Source: Phanerodontia chrysosporium (Eukaryota; Basidiomycota; Agaricomycetes; Polyporales; Phanerochaetaceae). Taken from it: 64,000 bases of DNA. Location: contig MJGA01000003.1 in NCBI GenBank assembly GCA_001910725.1, positions 248,001 to 312,000 of the forward strand, in the 5' to 3' direction. Shown piece after piece: positions 34,201 through 43,570 of the stretch (position 1 is its first letter; every line of letters starts with the position of its first letter). A program made the translations under genes and the position numbers. Under the pieces are notes generated by a model that was given only the letters and a program-made list of their open reading frames with translations, was not told the DNA's origin and did no database searches.

Positions 34201-35821
34201 TGCGCGAGCATGAGCGCGAGAAGGAGATGGAGCGTATCCTCGCTGCGGAGCAGAAGATACGCGAGCGTGCGCGGCTTGCGAAGCTCCCGACCGGCGAGAA
34301 GGGCCGCCGGCAGGACAGTGGCAGGCAGTCTCCTACGAAGGCGACTAAGGCCTTCGTGACGAGAACAGGGACGACTGCGGGTGGGCCTGCAGGTGGCACG
34401 CATCTCCCCAGCATGAACACAGGAAGGCGAACGGCGCCGCTGCCCATTCCGTCCGTCGATAGCGGGCTGACGGACAACTGGAGCCCGGTGTCGTCGCCGA
34501 CACGGCCCATAGCGCGGCGCGAATCGACGTCCTCCAGTGATGAAGGCCCGGAGGACCTCGATGGCTACGTCCCGAAAGGTGGCATCACTGAACGGATGGA
34601 CGTGCTGAAGAGCGAGGCAGAACCGGAGCGAAGAGACCTCGAGCGGCGGCGGCCCGCAGGTAAAGGCCGGCAGAACTCGGTGCACGACCTCGTCGACCTG
34701 TGGGGTGGCGCCGGCCAGCAGGAGCGCGTCACGTCGCCCACGAAACTTGCGGATAAGCGGCGGTCGGCGATCGTCACGTCGTCGTCGATGATGAAGCAGT
34801 CGTACTCGTCTGAGCAGGCTTCTCAAAGGCTTCTACACCCGTCACGTCCCCTCCGCTGGTCTCCCCGACGCCCGTCTCTCCCTCGCCTGCGCCACCGGCT
34901 AACCGTGGTACGCCACGCCCTCCATCCGCACAACAAGTGCGGAGGCAGACTATGCTCACTACGGGCGGTGCACGACCTTCGACCACGGCATCTCCCGCTC
35001 CACCTCCGGCGACAGCGCCCTCTTCATCCTCCGTGTCCGCAACATCGACAGGCCGTGCGAGACCGCAGTCTATGTTCATCAACCCAGTGCTCAAGACCGC
35101 TCCTCTGGAGTCTACCACTCCGGCATCCGCTAGTGCATCTAAGCCCCAAGAGAAGGACCAGGCCGACCCTCAGAGGCGTAATACTCGGCGGACATCAATC
35201 TCGGACATGGTCCAGCGCTACGAAGCGATCGGCAGCGGGTCGCGTCCGCCCATTGCAGTGAAGCCGACCCCTCTCAACCTGAAAGCGTCGACCTCGGAAT
35301 CATCGAGTGCAGGCATTCCATCTCCCTCCGCTGCAGCGACACGGTTCCCACAGCTCTCGCCTCCGCCGTCTCCGTCGTCAGCAAAAGCTAGCCTCTCTGT
35401 GCCTGAGGACGAGCCAACGAAGAAGGCCGCGTTCCAAGGGCGCCGGTCGCCGAGTCCAGGACGCACAGCGTCGCCGCGTCCGCTGCCTGGTCTTGCGAGG
35501 CCTTCAGAGCACCCGAATGGCGCGCGAAACATCGCAACAGGTGGGCGTCCGTCCTTCGAGCGCAAGGCGACGCTGCCGCCACCCGAGGAGACGGCGATCC
35601 AGCGGCGGAACAGCGACGATGGCACTGCATCCTCGCCTGAGATGCCGTACCAAGGCGTGTCGAAGCTCATCAACAGGTGGCAGCATATCGCGGAGGAGGC
35701 ACGGGCGGCGGCCCGCGCAAGTCGTCAGGCTCGCTGCGCGGACGGTAGTATATATATGGGGACGAGAGACCTCGCTGCTATGTACGTGTATTGGCTTTCG
35801 TGCGGTTTGAGACGTGGCTGA
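31280..35821 (+). CDS. NAK-family (Ark1/Prk1/Akl1-like) serine/threonine kinase
   Basis: Actin- and endocytosis-linked kinase related to yeast Ark1/Prk1/Akl1 and animal AAK1/GAK. Exon 1 (31280-31403) ends YLSQG. The first intron, 31404-31452, has a GC donor (GCATGT) and is 49 nt. Kinase marks: GGFAHVYLV glycine loop, VLKRIA lysine, LLHRDLKVENIL catalytic loop, KLCDFGSA (DFG) and QYRAPEMVDV. The kinase domain ends near NHVHALRGTKPRF. A very long Ser/Pro/Gln-rich tail follows, with a strongly charged coiled coil (RIEQEREQLREWERDLERER) near 34115-34280 and repeated basic/Pro patches. The frame loses one base near 32470 (before DDLVTFKSRT) and again near 34823 (before FSKASTPVTSPP). The last about 25 residues after RWQHIAEEARAA look non-conserved and the true end may differ. 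Confidence 0.88.
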
Positions 35822-36396
35822 CAACTCCATTGGCAGTAATGGGATCCTTGGAAGCAATGTATCTATGTTTGGACTATCGCTCGTAATACAGTCAGTCGGA
35901 GTCTGTGAACTCCATCCTATGATAATACCTCGCTCTGGACAGCAACCGTGCTCGTGTGCAGATGCAGCCCATTGCTTGCAGTAGCATCAACGTACAGGTA
36001 AATCTCATGCAAACCCTAGGGCAGACTTACTACCCACATGATGACGACGGGTACATGCTCACACTCTGGTACAGCAGATCTAGAAATCGTACTTGATGCT
36101 GATTATCTCCTACAGATATCATTCGTCATGCCCATATGCACAGTGCTCTGTAATTTCGACTCGTGCGTCAACTGATCATACTCGTATCTTCTTTATCGCT
36201 GATCAGCTTCTGAGAGTATCCAAGCTGCCTTCTCTCATTTCGCTGGCGGTCAAAGTTCGATATAGGAGCAGCATCGTGGTCTGCACGTTGTGACGCCACA
36301 TCCAACTGTATCGTGCTTTTCCCAACTCCTCGACTCTCAGCTTGTCGTCCACAGCCCGTCGATCCTGCACGGTAGCACGTTCTACCTGGCATTGAT
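35822..36396. other. Intergenic region between kinase and HET gene
   Basis: About 575 bp, AT-richer than its flanks, containing the kinase 3' UTR and the HET gene promoter. No supported ORF. Confidence 0.5.
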
Positions 36397-38963
36397 ATGG
36401 CATTCGGCGGCCAGTTCGTCACTTCGAATGTCCAGGCAACACCTATCCGGCCGTTCAATGGCGCCCTTACACAGTCCCGCAGGCAACCCCGCAGCGTAGC
36501 AATACTTGGCCTGCTCCTCCTTCCGTCTCCGCTCAGCCTCAACCTCCAGCTTATGCTGCGTCCCTGAATGTGCAAGGACCAAACCGGGCACCCATCAAAA
36601 CGTTGGTGTGGTCGCGGGTTACCCCTCTCCTCCTACGAACAACTCGAACAGCGGTTTCCAGGCCTCGACCCAATACCACTTTAATACCACCCCTACCTTG
36701 CCTTCGAACCAGAGTCAAGCATATACATCTCCTCCTGCATCTTTCACGAACTACGCTCTCGGTCAGAATAGCGCGGGACAAGGACAAGTTTCACCCGGCC
36801 AAGCTAGCTTCCTCCACGGGAACCAGCTCACCCTCGGTGCTCCTGCTAACGCGGCTCCCACATTCGCACATGGTCTGCCTCCTACCCTTAACTTTGCACC
36901 TTCCCCTTCGTTCCTGTCCCCATACATGGGCCCAGGGTACGGTCCGAGGACCCAGACGCCTTCTCTTGGTGTATGGATGCACCTGAACGGCACCCAAACT
37001 GCTCTTCCAGGCCAAGGTGCACCTACCGACGCTCGTGAAATGCCCAATAGTCTTCGAAGGGCATTCAGATTACAGGGTGCGCAGGAGGGAGCCCGGACAT
37101 TGTCGCTGTGCCTCCGGGTACGAAAGCACCACAGGCTGGCCGGTCTCTGGAAGACTTGTGGAAGCTTGTGGACCAGATGGACAGATCTCGCTCAGAGCCA
37201 CTCAAAGCACACAGGCAGTCCAAGGAGGGCATCGTCTACACGATCAGACCCCCGGCGAACATCGCTGTGTGCCCGCTTCAGCGGGTTTTCATCGGCACTG
37301 GAGCGATCCCCAATGAGCTGGCGGATAGGTCGTGTACCTCCATGACACCCGCCGAACTGTTGGACAATCTCAACCAAGTCCTTGGGACGAAGCACACGTT
37401 GCAAACCGCTAATCTCGCGCCTGTTCTGGACTGCTATATCAACACCGCGCGCGCAGACTTTGGCAGGGCCTACGGTGAAGTGCGTAGAGGCTGGTTCTGC
37501 GATCTGGGCCGGCTTGCGAGCCGCCTGCAGGCACGGGAGAAACAAGATTCGCAGCTGCGGCAAAGCGCCATTGAAGGCGATCGCGTAGTTAACCCGCGCA
37601 TTCCACCTCGGCGTGTCTGGGACCTGTATAGCAACCGAGTGTTGCCGTTCTGGGTGCTCCACTCCAAGGATATACCCAGGAACGTTTGGGCGGTGTCCCA
37701 TAGTTGGATTCACGAGGACGCACAGACCGTCTGGACTGTGATCAACGGTAGTCAATGGCCGGTCATTCTGCCACATGTCGTCGATCTCAACCAAGTGCGC
37801 ATCGAATTACTCAACCTGGAGCAGAGTACGTCTGGCTCGACGTGCTATGCTTGCGACAGATATCATGTGAGTATATTACATAATCAGACGTCCCCTCGAG
37901 TTCTGATCGCCGTAGTCGAGACGTTGGAACGGACACGATTGGAGGAATGGAGGCTCGACGTCCCAATCATCGGGCATATCTACAGGCACAAGCCAGGGCA
38001 GGTCGTCATAGTTTATTTCAATGGTCTAGGTAGGCCCTTCAACATTACACGAGAAATACTGGAGAGACAAAGTCATTGGCTAAATCGCGTTTGGACGTTA
38101 CAAGAAGCCACTCCAAACTGGATGCTTGGAGGGCTGACTATCCATCCATTCAACCATCTGGACCCAGACCTCTTCACCGCCATCGATTCTTTCCGCATGT
38201 ACATGTACCAGCTGTTCGTCATCCTCTCGCAAGACCCACCCGACCTCTTTGCGCTTGTCAAGCTTTTGCGCACTCGGTTCGCCACGAACCCGGTCGATTC
38301 CATTGGGGCATTAGGTTATCTTCTGCGATGTTCTTCCATACCGATGTACGTCCAAGAGCTCCCTCCAGAATATGCATGGTGCCGCCTCCTCCAGGAATTG
38401 AATCCGAAGCACTTGACCGACCTCGCCTTTCACTGGCCAGCCGCCGGGCAGGCAAACGGGCGGCGCTGGCGTCCTACATGGGCGCAGCTATATCAGTCTG
38501 GACCACCGTATACACCGTCTGTCGAGTACTCCCCGCGAGAACTACTGTGCCTTACTCCCCCGCAGCATCCTCCCACCGCCGCAGACTGCTGGCACTACGC
38601 ATACGTAATCGAAACTGCTACCTGAACTTGGATACCGACAACTTCGTCAGCATGTGTGTCCCGTTGGGGCCGCTCGGGCAATTCAAGACTGTCGACAGCT
38701 TCGAAATCGTGCCACAAACGGGTGGCCAGTTCCAGTTCCAGAATACATACTACGCTGCGGTTGGCGTCGCGGACCAGAGTTGTTGGATTCTCAGAAAGGC
38801 TGATGGACCGTATCGCAGGGACGACGAGTGGTACATATTCATTGAGAAGATCGCGGTATTCAGTATGACGATTCAGGATGAACGGGACAGGCTCTGGCAT
38901 CTGAACCCTGGGTACGCCGACATGAAAGTATTCTACAAGTGGGCGAGCGGCGATGTAGAGTAA
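36397..38963 (+). CDS. HET-domain protein with long Pro/Gln/Ser-rich N-terminus
   Basis: Heterokaryon-incompatibility (HET) domain protein of the basidiomycete type. N-terminal half: a low-complexity, Pro/Gln/Ser/Asn-rich region (AGYPSPPTNNSNSGFQ, SPYMGPGYGPRTQTPS). Then a helical lead (SLEDLWKLVDQMDRSRS, AELLDNLNQVLGTKH) and the HET core: RVWDLYSNRVLPFWVL, VWAVSHSWIHEDAQ, EYVWLDVLCLRQIS, EWRLDVPIIGHIYRHKPGQ, VIVYFNGLGRPF and SHWLNRVWTLQEATPNWMLG. The C-terminal part (LNLDTDNFVSMCVPLG, SCWILRKADGPYRRDD) ends at TAA 38961-38963. Five frame changes (about 36455, 36606, 37060, 37815, 38615) each have the sign of one missing base. One falls inside the core at LLNLGAEYVWLD. The gene could be a pseudogene, but the errors match those in housekeeping neighbours. 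HET proteins trigger non-self recognition and cell death in ascomycetes; in basidiomycetes the role is unproven. Confidence 0.78.
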
Positions 38964-39118
38964 CGAAGATTACCATGCTGCGAATTCCAGTAAAGGAGAA
39001 GTACCAACACAATATTGGCTGAATGTTCCTGCCTACTGGCAAGCAATGTATTCGTTGTCAAAATTTGGCCCCGCTGACGGGCATGTCCATTGTCACAGTA
39101 TCTCGTTTGTTGCGCGCG

Positions 39119-39656
39119 TTACACTTTGATCTCCCCATTCTGCACCAACTCGCGAATCTCCCTGATCGACTCAGTCACAGCCGTCTTGGCACCAACTTTC
39201 ATCTGCTCTCGCATTCCCTTTTCCTCCGGAGCACCAGACTGGACGTTAGGAACGTTCCAAGCAAAGTTGAATGTCAGGTAGAGGTCGGATTCGCCGTCAC
39301 CATCCGACACGATGTTCGAGATGATAGTCCCGACGTCGATCATCTGGAACTCAGCCTGTACGAACCGTGTTCAGCTGGGAGAGTCTTCGTGTCTAAGATG
39401 TACTTACGTGGACATCGTCTCCGAAGGTAATGACCTCCGTGACCTTGCCCGGCGGGCCTGTGCCAGGCTTGAACTGCACGACACGGGTGAGGCCCGTGCT
39501 ATGCTCTTCGACGACCTCGCATTGCTCGATCATAGGCACGAAACGCATAGGGTTGCGCGCCTTGATCTTCAAACCCTCCCAGACCTGGGCGCGCGTGAGC
39601 TTCAGGGGCGCGTTGGCGGGGTTGATGGGTGCTGTATACGCGCAGTGGATCTTCAT
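39119..39656 (-). CDS. DUF1857 (SRPBCC-fold) protein
   Basis: Small START/SRPBCC-like protein of the fungal and bacterial DUF1857 family. Exons 39656-39408 (83 codons) and 39355-39119, total 161 residues. Marks: KIHCAYTAPINPANAPLKLT at the start, RAQVWEGLKIKARNPMRFVP, CEVVEEHSTGLTRVVQFKPG, then in exon 2 IDVGTIISNIVSDGDGESDL, YLTFNFAWNVPNV and a C-terminal helix TAVTESIREIRELVQNG. The fold forms a hydrophobic ligand pocket; the ligand is unknown. The gene is intact with clean splice sites and is followed upstream by a decayed tandem copy. Its 3' end is 155 bp from the convergent HET gene. Confidence 0.85.
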
Positions 39657-40050
39657 GGTGATCGTGAGTATACAGATGCCACTGTCGACGGCTCGCCCTA
39701 TATACTCTCCACTTCTCCCATCGCCGCTCGCTTATGTCATGCCTCGAGATCAATACCGAATGGCTTTGCTAAGCACCGCTGAATTCGCTCGCTGTTTTTC
39801 GCCGACGCCACGCCTGGCGTGGTTGGGACGTTGGGCACTCGTCCAAAGGATTCCTCAAACTGACCGAATCTATGAAAGGCCTAATCCAATACCCCCTTCC
39901 TCTCAACAAAGTCCTAAAATCCGTCATTTGAAGTGACCGCTTGTTCCTTCGCAACCTCAATTGTTTGCCGTCTCTTCAGTTTCTCAGACCTTAGGTAAGC
40001 CTCACGAAAATGCGAAAGAGAGAACAACTGAGTAGGGCGAATGGTGTTCC

Positions 40051-40300
40051 TCAGGTTGTGACAACGTCTGTCATCTTGCCTGACGGCACGCCACAGCCCG
40101 GCTTGCACTTCATGATGCGAGTGAGGCTGGTCGCATGCTGCTCGATAATTTCGCACCTCGTCATGATGGGCACGATACGGACCGGGCCACAAGCTTTGCG
40201 CTTGAGGCACTCCCACACCGGAGATCTCGTCAGCTGGAAAGGCACATCGGGCGGGTTGATTGGGGCATGTATGTTAGATGAACTTTCAATGGCTATGGAC
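40051..40300 (-). pseudogene. Decayed tandem copy of DUF1857
   Basis: Minus-strand sequence clearly homologous to exon 1 of the neighbouring DUF1857 gene: APINPPDVPFQLTRSPVWEC and CEIIEQHATSLTRIMKCKPG match APINPANAPLKLTRAQVWEG and CEVVEEHSTGLTRVVQFKPG. The position of the start codon reads TTG (TTGAAAGTTCATC against the expected ATG-Lys-hydrophobic-His start), and the frame shifts just before APINPP. After KMTDVVTT it runs into a stop, and no counterpart of exon 2 (FNFAW) is found down to 39900. It is a truncated, inactivated tandem duplicate in the same orientation. Confidence 0.75.
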
Positions 40301-40845
40301 TGGCTATGGATTGATTCTGAGTGCTTCAGAAACCGCAAGATAGCCTATGTGAACACCGTTCGTGCCCTCGTGTCCGACGTAGTTGCAGGTGAGTTGTCCC
40401 TCTCGAGCTATTCGATGCCACGATCCCTAGCTCTGCATCGAAGAATGCTCAAATGGAAATCGAGCTGCACGTCGCTTGCGTGAGACGCACCGGGGACCGA
40501 AGCCGACCATGCAAACATAATTGCATATCCGACAAGCCAACGCCGCAAGGTGCCGCTATCTTGAGCCTCTTAGTCGCTACACCTGTGAACGTGCATGTCC
40601 ATGACGTTAGTGCATCACATGCGATCGTCTCACCTGCTGTAACAACATCCTTCACAGGAGCAGTAGGGGAAGTGGCGTGAGCGTCAAACTGGCATGTATA
40701 GCAATAACGATCAACAAGAGGGGCATGTGAAGAATGTATGCTACCGTCGCTTTGAGCTTCGGTCATCCAGACCGGGAGAACTCCGTCGTTTCCTAGAGTC
40801 GATCGATGAGTATGCGAAATGGAAGCTACGACTTGGATACGAAAC
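40301..40845. other. Intergenic region upstream of the DUF1857 copy
   Basis: About 545 bp between the pseudogene and the Fip1 stop. The minus-strand frame that runs from 40940 into this region is a shadow of the last Fip1 exon in another phase. No independent gene seen. Confidence 0.45.
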
Positions 40846-43160
40846 TCACCGACTGCTGCTGCGGTCATCATAGTCAGGAGGCGTGGTCCTGTCCTTACCG
40901 CCACCGTAGTCCAGGCCTTCGACCGCGGGGGCGCTTCCATCGATATCCTTGTACTTGTTTTTATTCCGCGGCCCTGTCGGCACGTTCGGAGGAAGCGGGG
41001 ACGCAGGTCTGACAGGAAGAGCTGGCATGATGTCAGTCTCGCTCACAGAAAGACCGAACGCAACACTCACGTCGCCCTCTTGCTGCGTATCCGCCGCCAC
41101 GAGCGCCCCTTAATGGAGCTTGGGGAGGCATGCCCCGCCCGCGGAAGTGTCCTGGTGTCCCGCCCCGCGTTGGAGTTGAACCAGCCCCTGGTGCCACTGG
41201 AGCCCCTTCGGGCCCGGGTACATTTGCTGGCCCATCTGCTGACCCATCTGCTGGCCCATGTCGCCGCCCTGGATGCAGATCATGCGTCACAATAGTGTCG
41301 TGGACAGTGAAAACTAGACTCACCTGCATACCAAACTCTCCGCCCATCTGCATCTGACCGCCTTGGCCGGGTGCGCCGCCGTTGTAGCCTTCTCCGCCGC
41401 CCATGCCCATCTGCATGTCTGGCGTCGCACGCCCCTGCATCTGCCCTTGGCCACCTGAACTCATGGCGACACCGCCGCTCAGCGCTCCGCCATTCATAGC
41501 TTGACCACCCATGCCGGGCCCTCCCATACCTTGCCGCCCTGCCCATACCTGTCCGCCCATGCCTGGACCACCCATGCCGCCGCCACCCATTCCCTCGCCA
41601 CCCATACCGGGACCCATGCCCATGTTCATGCCTTGGCCGCCCATACCCATGTCGACCGGCATGTCCATCATCGAGCCCATCATCGGGCCCATGTTCATCA
41701 TGCTATTCATCATAGCACCGTTCATGTTCATGCCTCCAGGCATCATGCCCGCGCCTCCCGGAGCGTTGCCTCCAGGGCCCATCATCGCGGACGCACTGGC
41801 AATGACCATCGTCCGTATTTCGGGTGGCAGGGCATTAATCTGCTCTTCAGGCATACCGGCAAAGTTCTACGTAGACAAGCGGTCAGATTTTCGTCCCGAA
41901 TCCATTGCATGGCAAGAGCGCGCAGCCAATGCGTGAATTGCAGGGTGAAGAGAATAAGGTGAGTACGTACAAGGACAGCCGCTTTTAGCATGCTCGCCGT
42001 ATCTCCCATCTCCTTCCTTCGATGACAGTACGCCTCCCATGAGATCTCATCGAAGCCATAGTTGAACCAGTCGCTGATGTCAGAGCCGGGCCGCCGCCAG
42101 GCCTTGTCTGCCAGCGCGTTAAGGTCCACTTCAAGAATAGACTGGCCATTGAACGTTCCCGGCACTTCAGGATCGATCTGTGGATGTGAAGGGGGCGCAG
42201 TGGCTGGAGGTAGTGTGTTCGGGTCTACCCCGTCCGATGACTTCTGTTGTTCTTGGGTCGCAGACGAAGGTGCAGGGGTCGTTGGTGTGGGTGTTGCCTG
42301 TGACGGCCCAGGAGTCGATTGTGGGGCAGGCGGTTTTGTTACGCTTCCACGCTCTCGGGGCGTGTATTCAGTGGTCAGCGTTGGTGCCGGTGCTTGTTGG
42401 GCTGGCGATGAAAGTGAGTACGCAACAGTGAGATATACACGCATTATGACACACGTCTGGTAGGTGTACTGAATGAACCTTGCTGTCTGCCGGGCTGAGG
42501 CCGCTGCCTGTGTAGAGAACTTTGTATCATACGTTTTCCATGCTGAGTCGAACATACCTGAAGTCAAGGGAGCGAGTGGGGGCTTCCATGATGATCTCGA
42601 CATCCTACATAAGGTAGAATATGATGCTGTTAATGCCACTGGTGCTTGAGAGAGCATGGTGCACATACGTCGTCGCTGTCTTCGTCCTCCTCATCACCCT
42701 CTTGTTCTGCCTCCTCGTCCTCGCCCATATCGTTCTCGCCCGCATCTTCCCCTACACCATTCGCTGCATTTTCGTCAGCGGCCTTCGCCTCCAGATGCGC
42801 GACAACGCCATTGCTTGTCGCGAAAGCCTCGACTTGTTCGAGTGGTATGCTAGCCAGTTGCGTGAGGACGTGCTGCCAAGGAAGGCTAGTTTATGCATTA
42901 ACTCACGGTTGCGGTTGAGGCACTATAGGTCACGCAGTTAGGGTTTAAAGGCATGACATTGACAGAGAGATACACATGAAGACTAAACAGAGTGTTGCAA
43001 TTAGAAAGGTCGAGGTTCTTACCAGGAGTAGGTGCCGCGGGCGTAGGCTTGGAAGGTTCATCCGCCTCAGCGGAGTCGCCGTAGAGAAAGCGGTCGTCGT
43101 CGTCATCCCTAGAGTAGCTTTAACAAACCTCCACGGTTTGGCAAGCGTATACACGTACAT
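40846..43160 (-). CDS. fip1: Fip1-like pre-mRNA 3'-end processing factor
   Basis: Subunit of the cleavage and polyadenylation factor that tethers poly(A) polymerase; nuclear. Coding starts MDDDDDRFLYGDSAEADEPS, with the ATG split by an intron (AT at 43160-43159, intron 43158-43109, G at 43108). No in-frame ATG lies upstream of it. After an acidic stretch and a Pro/Thr/Gln-rich part comes the Fip1 motif: GQSILEVDLNALADKAWRRP, GSDISDWFNYGFDEISWEAY and CHRRKEMGD. Next is a region with NALPPEIRTMVIASASAMMG and an extreme Met/Gly repeat (MGMGPGMGGEGMGGGGMGGP). The end is Gly/Arg-rich (APLRGARGGGYAARGR) and stops DYDDRSSSR at TGA 40846-40848. One base seems missing near 41205 in a CCC run. Divergent from Syo1 across about 410 bp. 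Confidence 0.87.
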
Positions 43161-43570
43161 CGCTAGGCGAGTGCGCTCGGAGGTGGTTGGCGGGGTCAAA
43201 CGAAGTGCGCACTTGTGTTTAGCGCGCTTGGCCTGTTGGGCGTTTACCAAAACTTACAAGTAAGAAGACAGGTAAGAACACGGTATAAGCAAGTATACTG
43301 ACCCGTGTAGCTGCTCCGTGTTACTGTCTTGTAGTCCGCTCTTATCCTCCGGCGACCTAGAATTTGGGCGCTCCACGCGCCAATCGGCCCTGCCAAACCT
43401 CATTTGCAGTCCAAATTTTCTATCGCGAACGCGAAGTTCAGCGTGCCCTCACTCATCGCCCGAGTCTCTCGTGAACTGTTCTGACGACCCACGCACGGCT
43501 CTGCACCGTATTCTTGTGAAACCCAACGACCCGTCTCTGTTCGCTCGTCCAACCCTCCTGCTTAGAAGCC
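43161..43570. promoter_or_regulatory. Divergent promoter region, Fip1 and Syo1
   Basis: About 410 bp between the two divergent starts. The Fip1 5' UTR exon must lie at the left edge, since its ATG straddles an intron. A pyrimidine-rich leader precedes the Syo1 ATG. No specific factor site is claimed. Confidence 0.5.

Noticed and set aside
3885..38620. Programmed ribosomal frameshifting as an explanation of the frame changes
   Set aside because: The sites share no slippery motif or downstream structure, occur in unrelated genes and nearly all need one added base, which fits sequence error better.
40449..40940. 163-codon minus-strand open frame starting with ATG
   Set aside because: It begins inside the last Fip1 exon in another phase and then runs into intergenic DNA.
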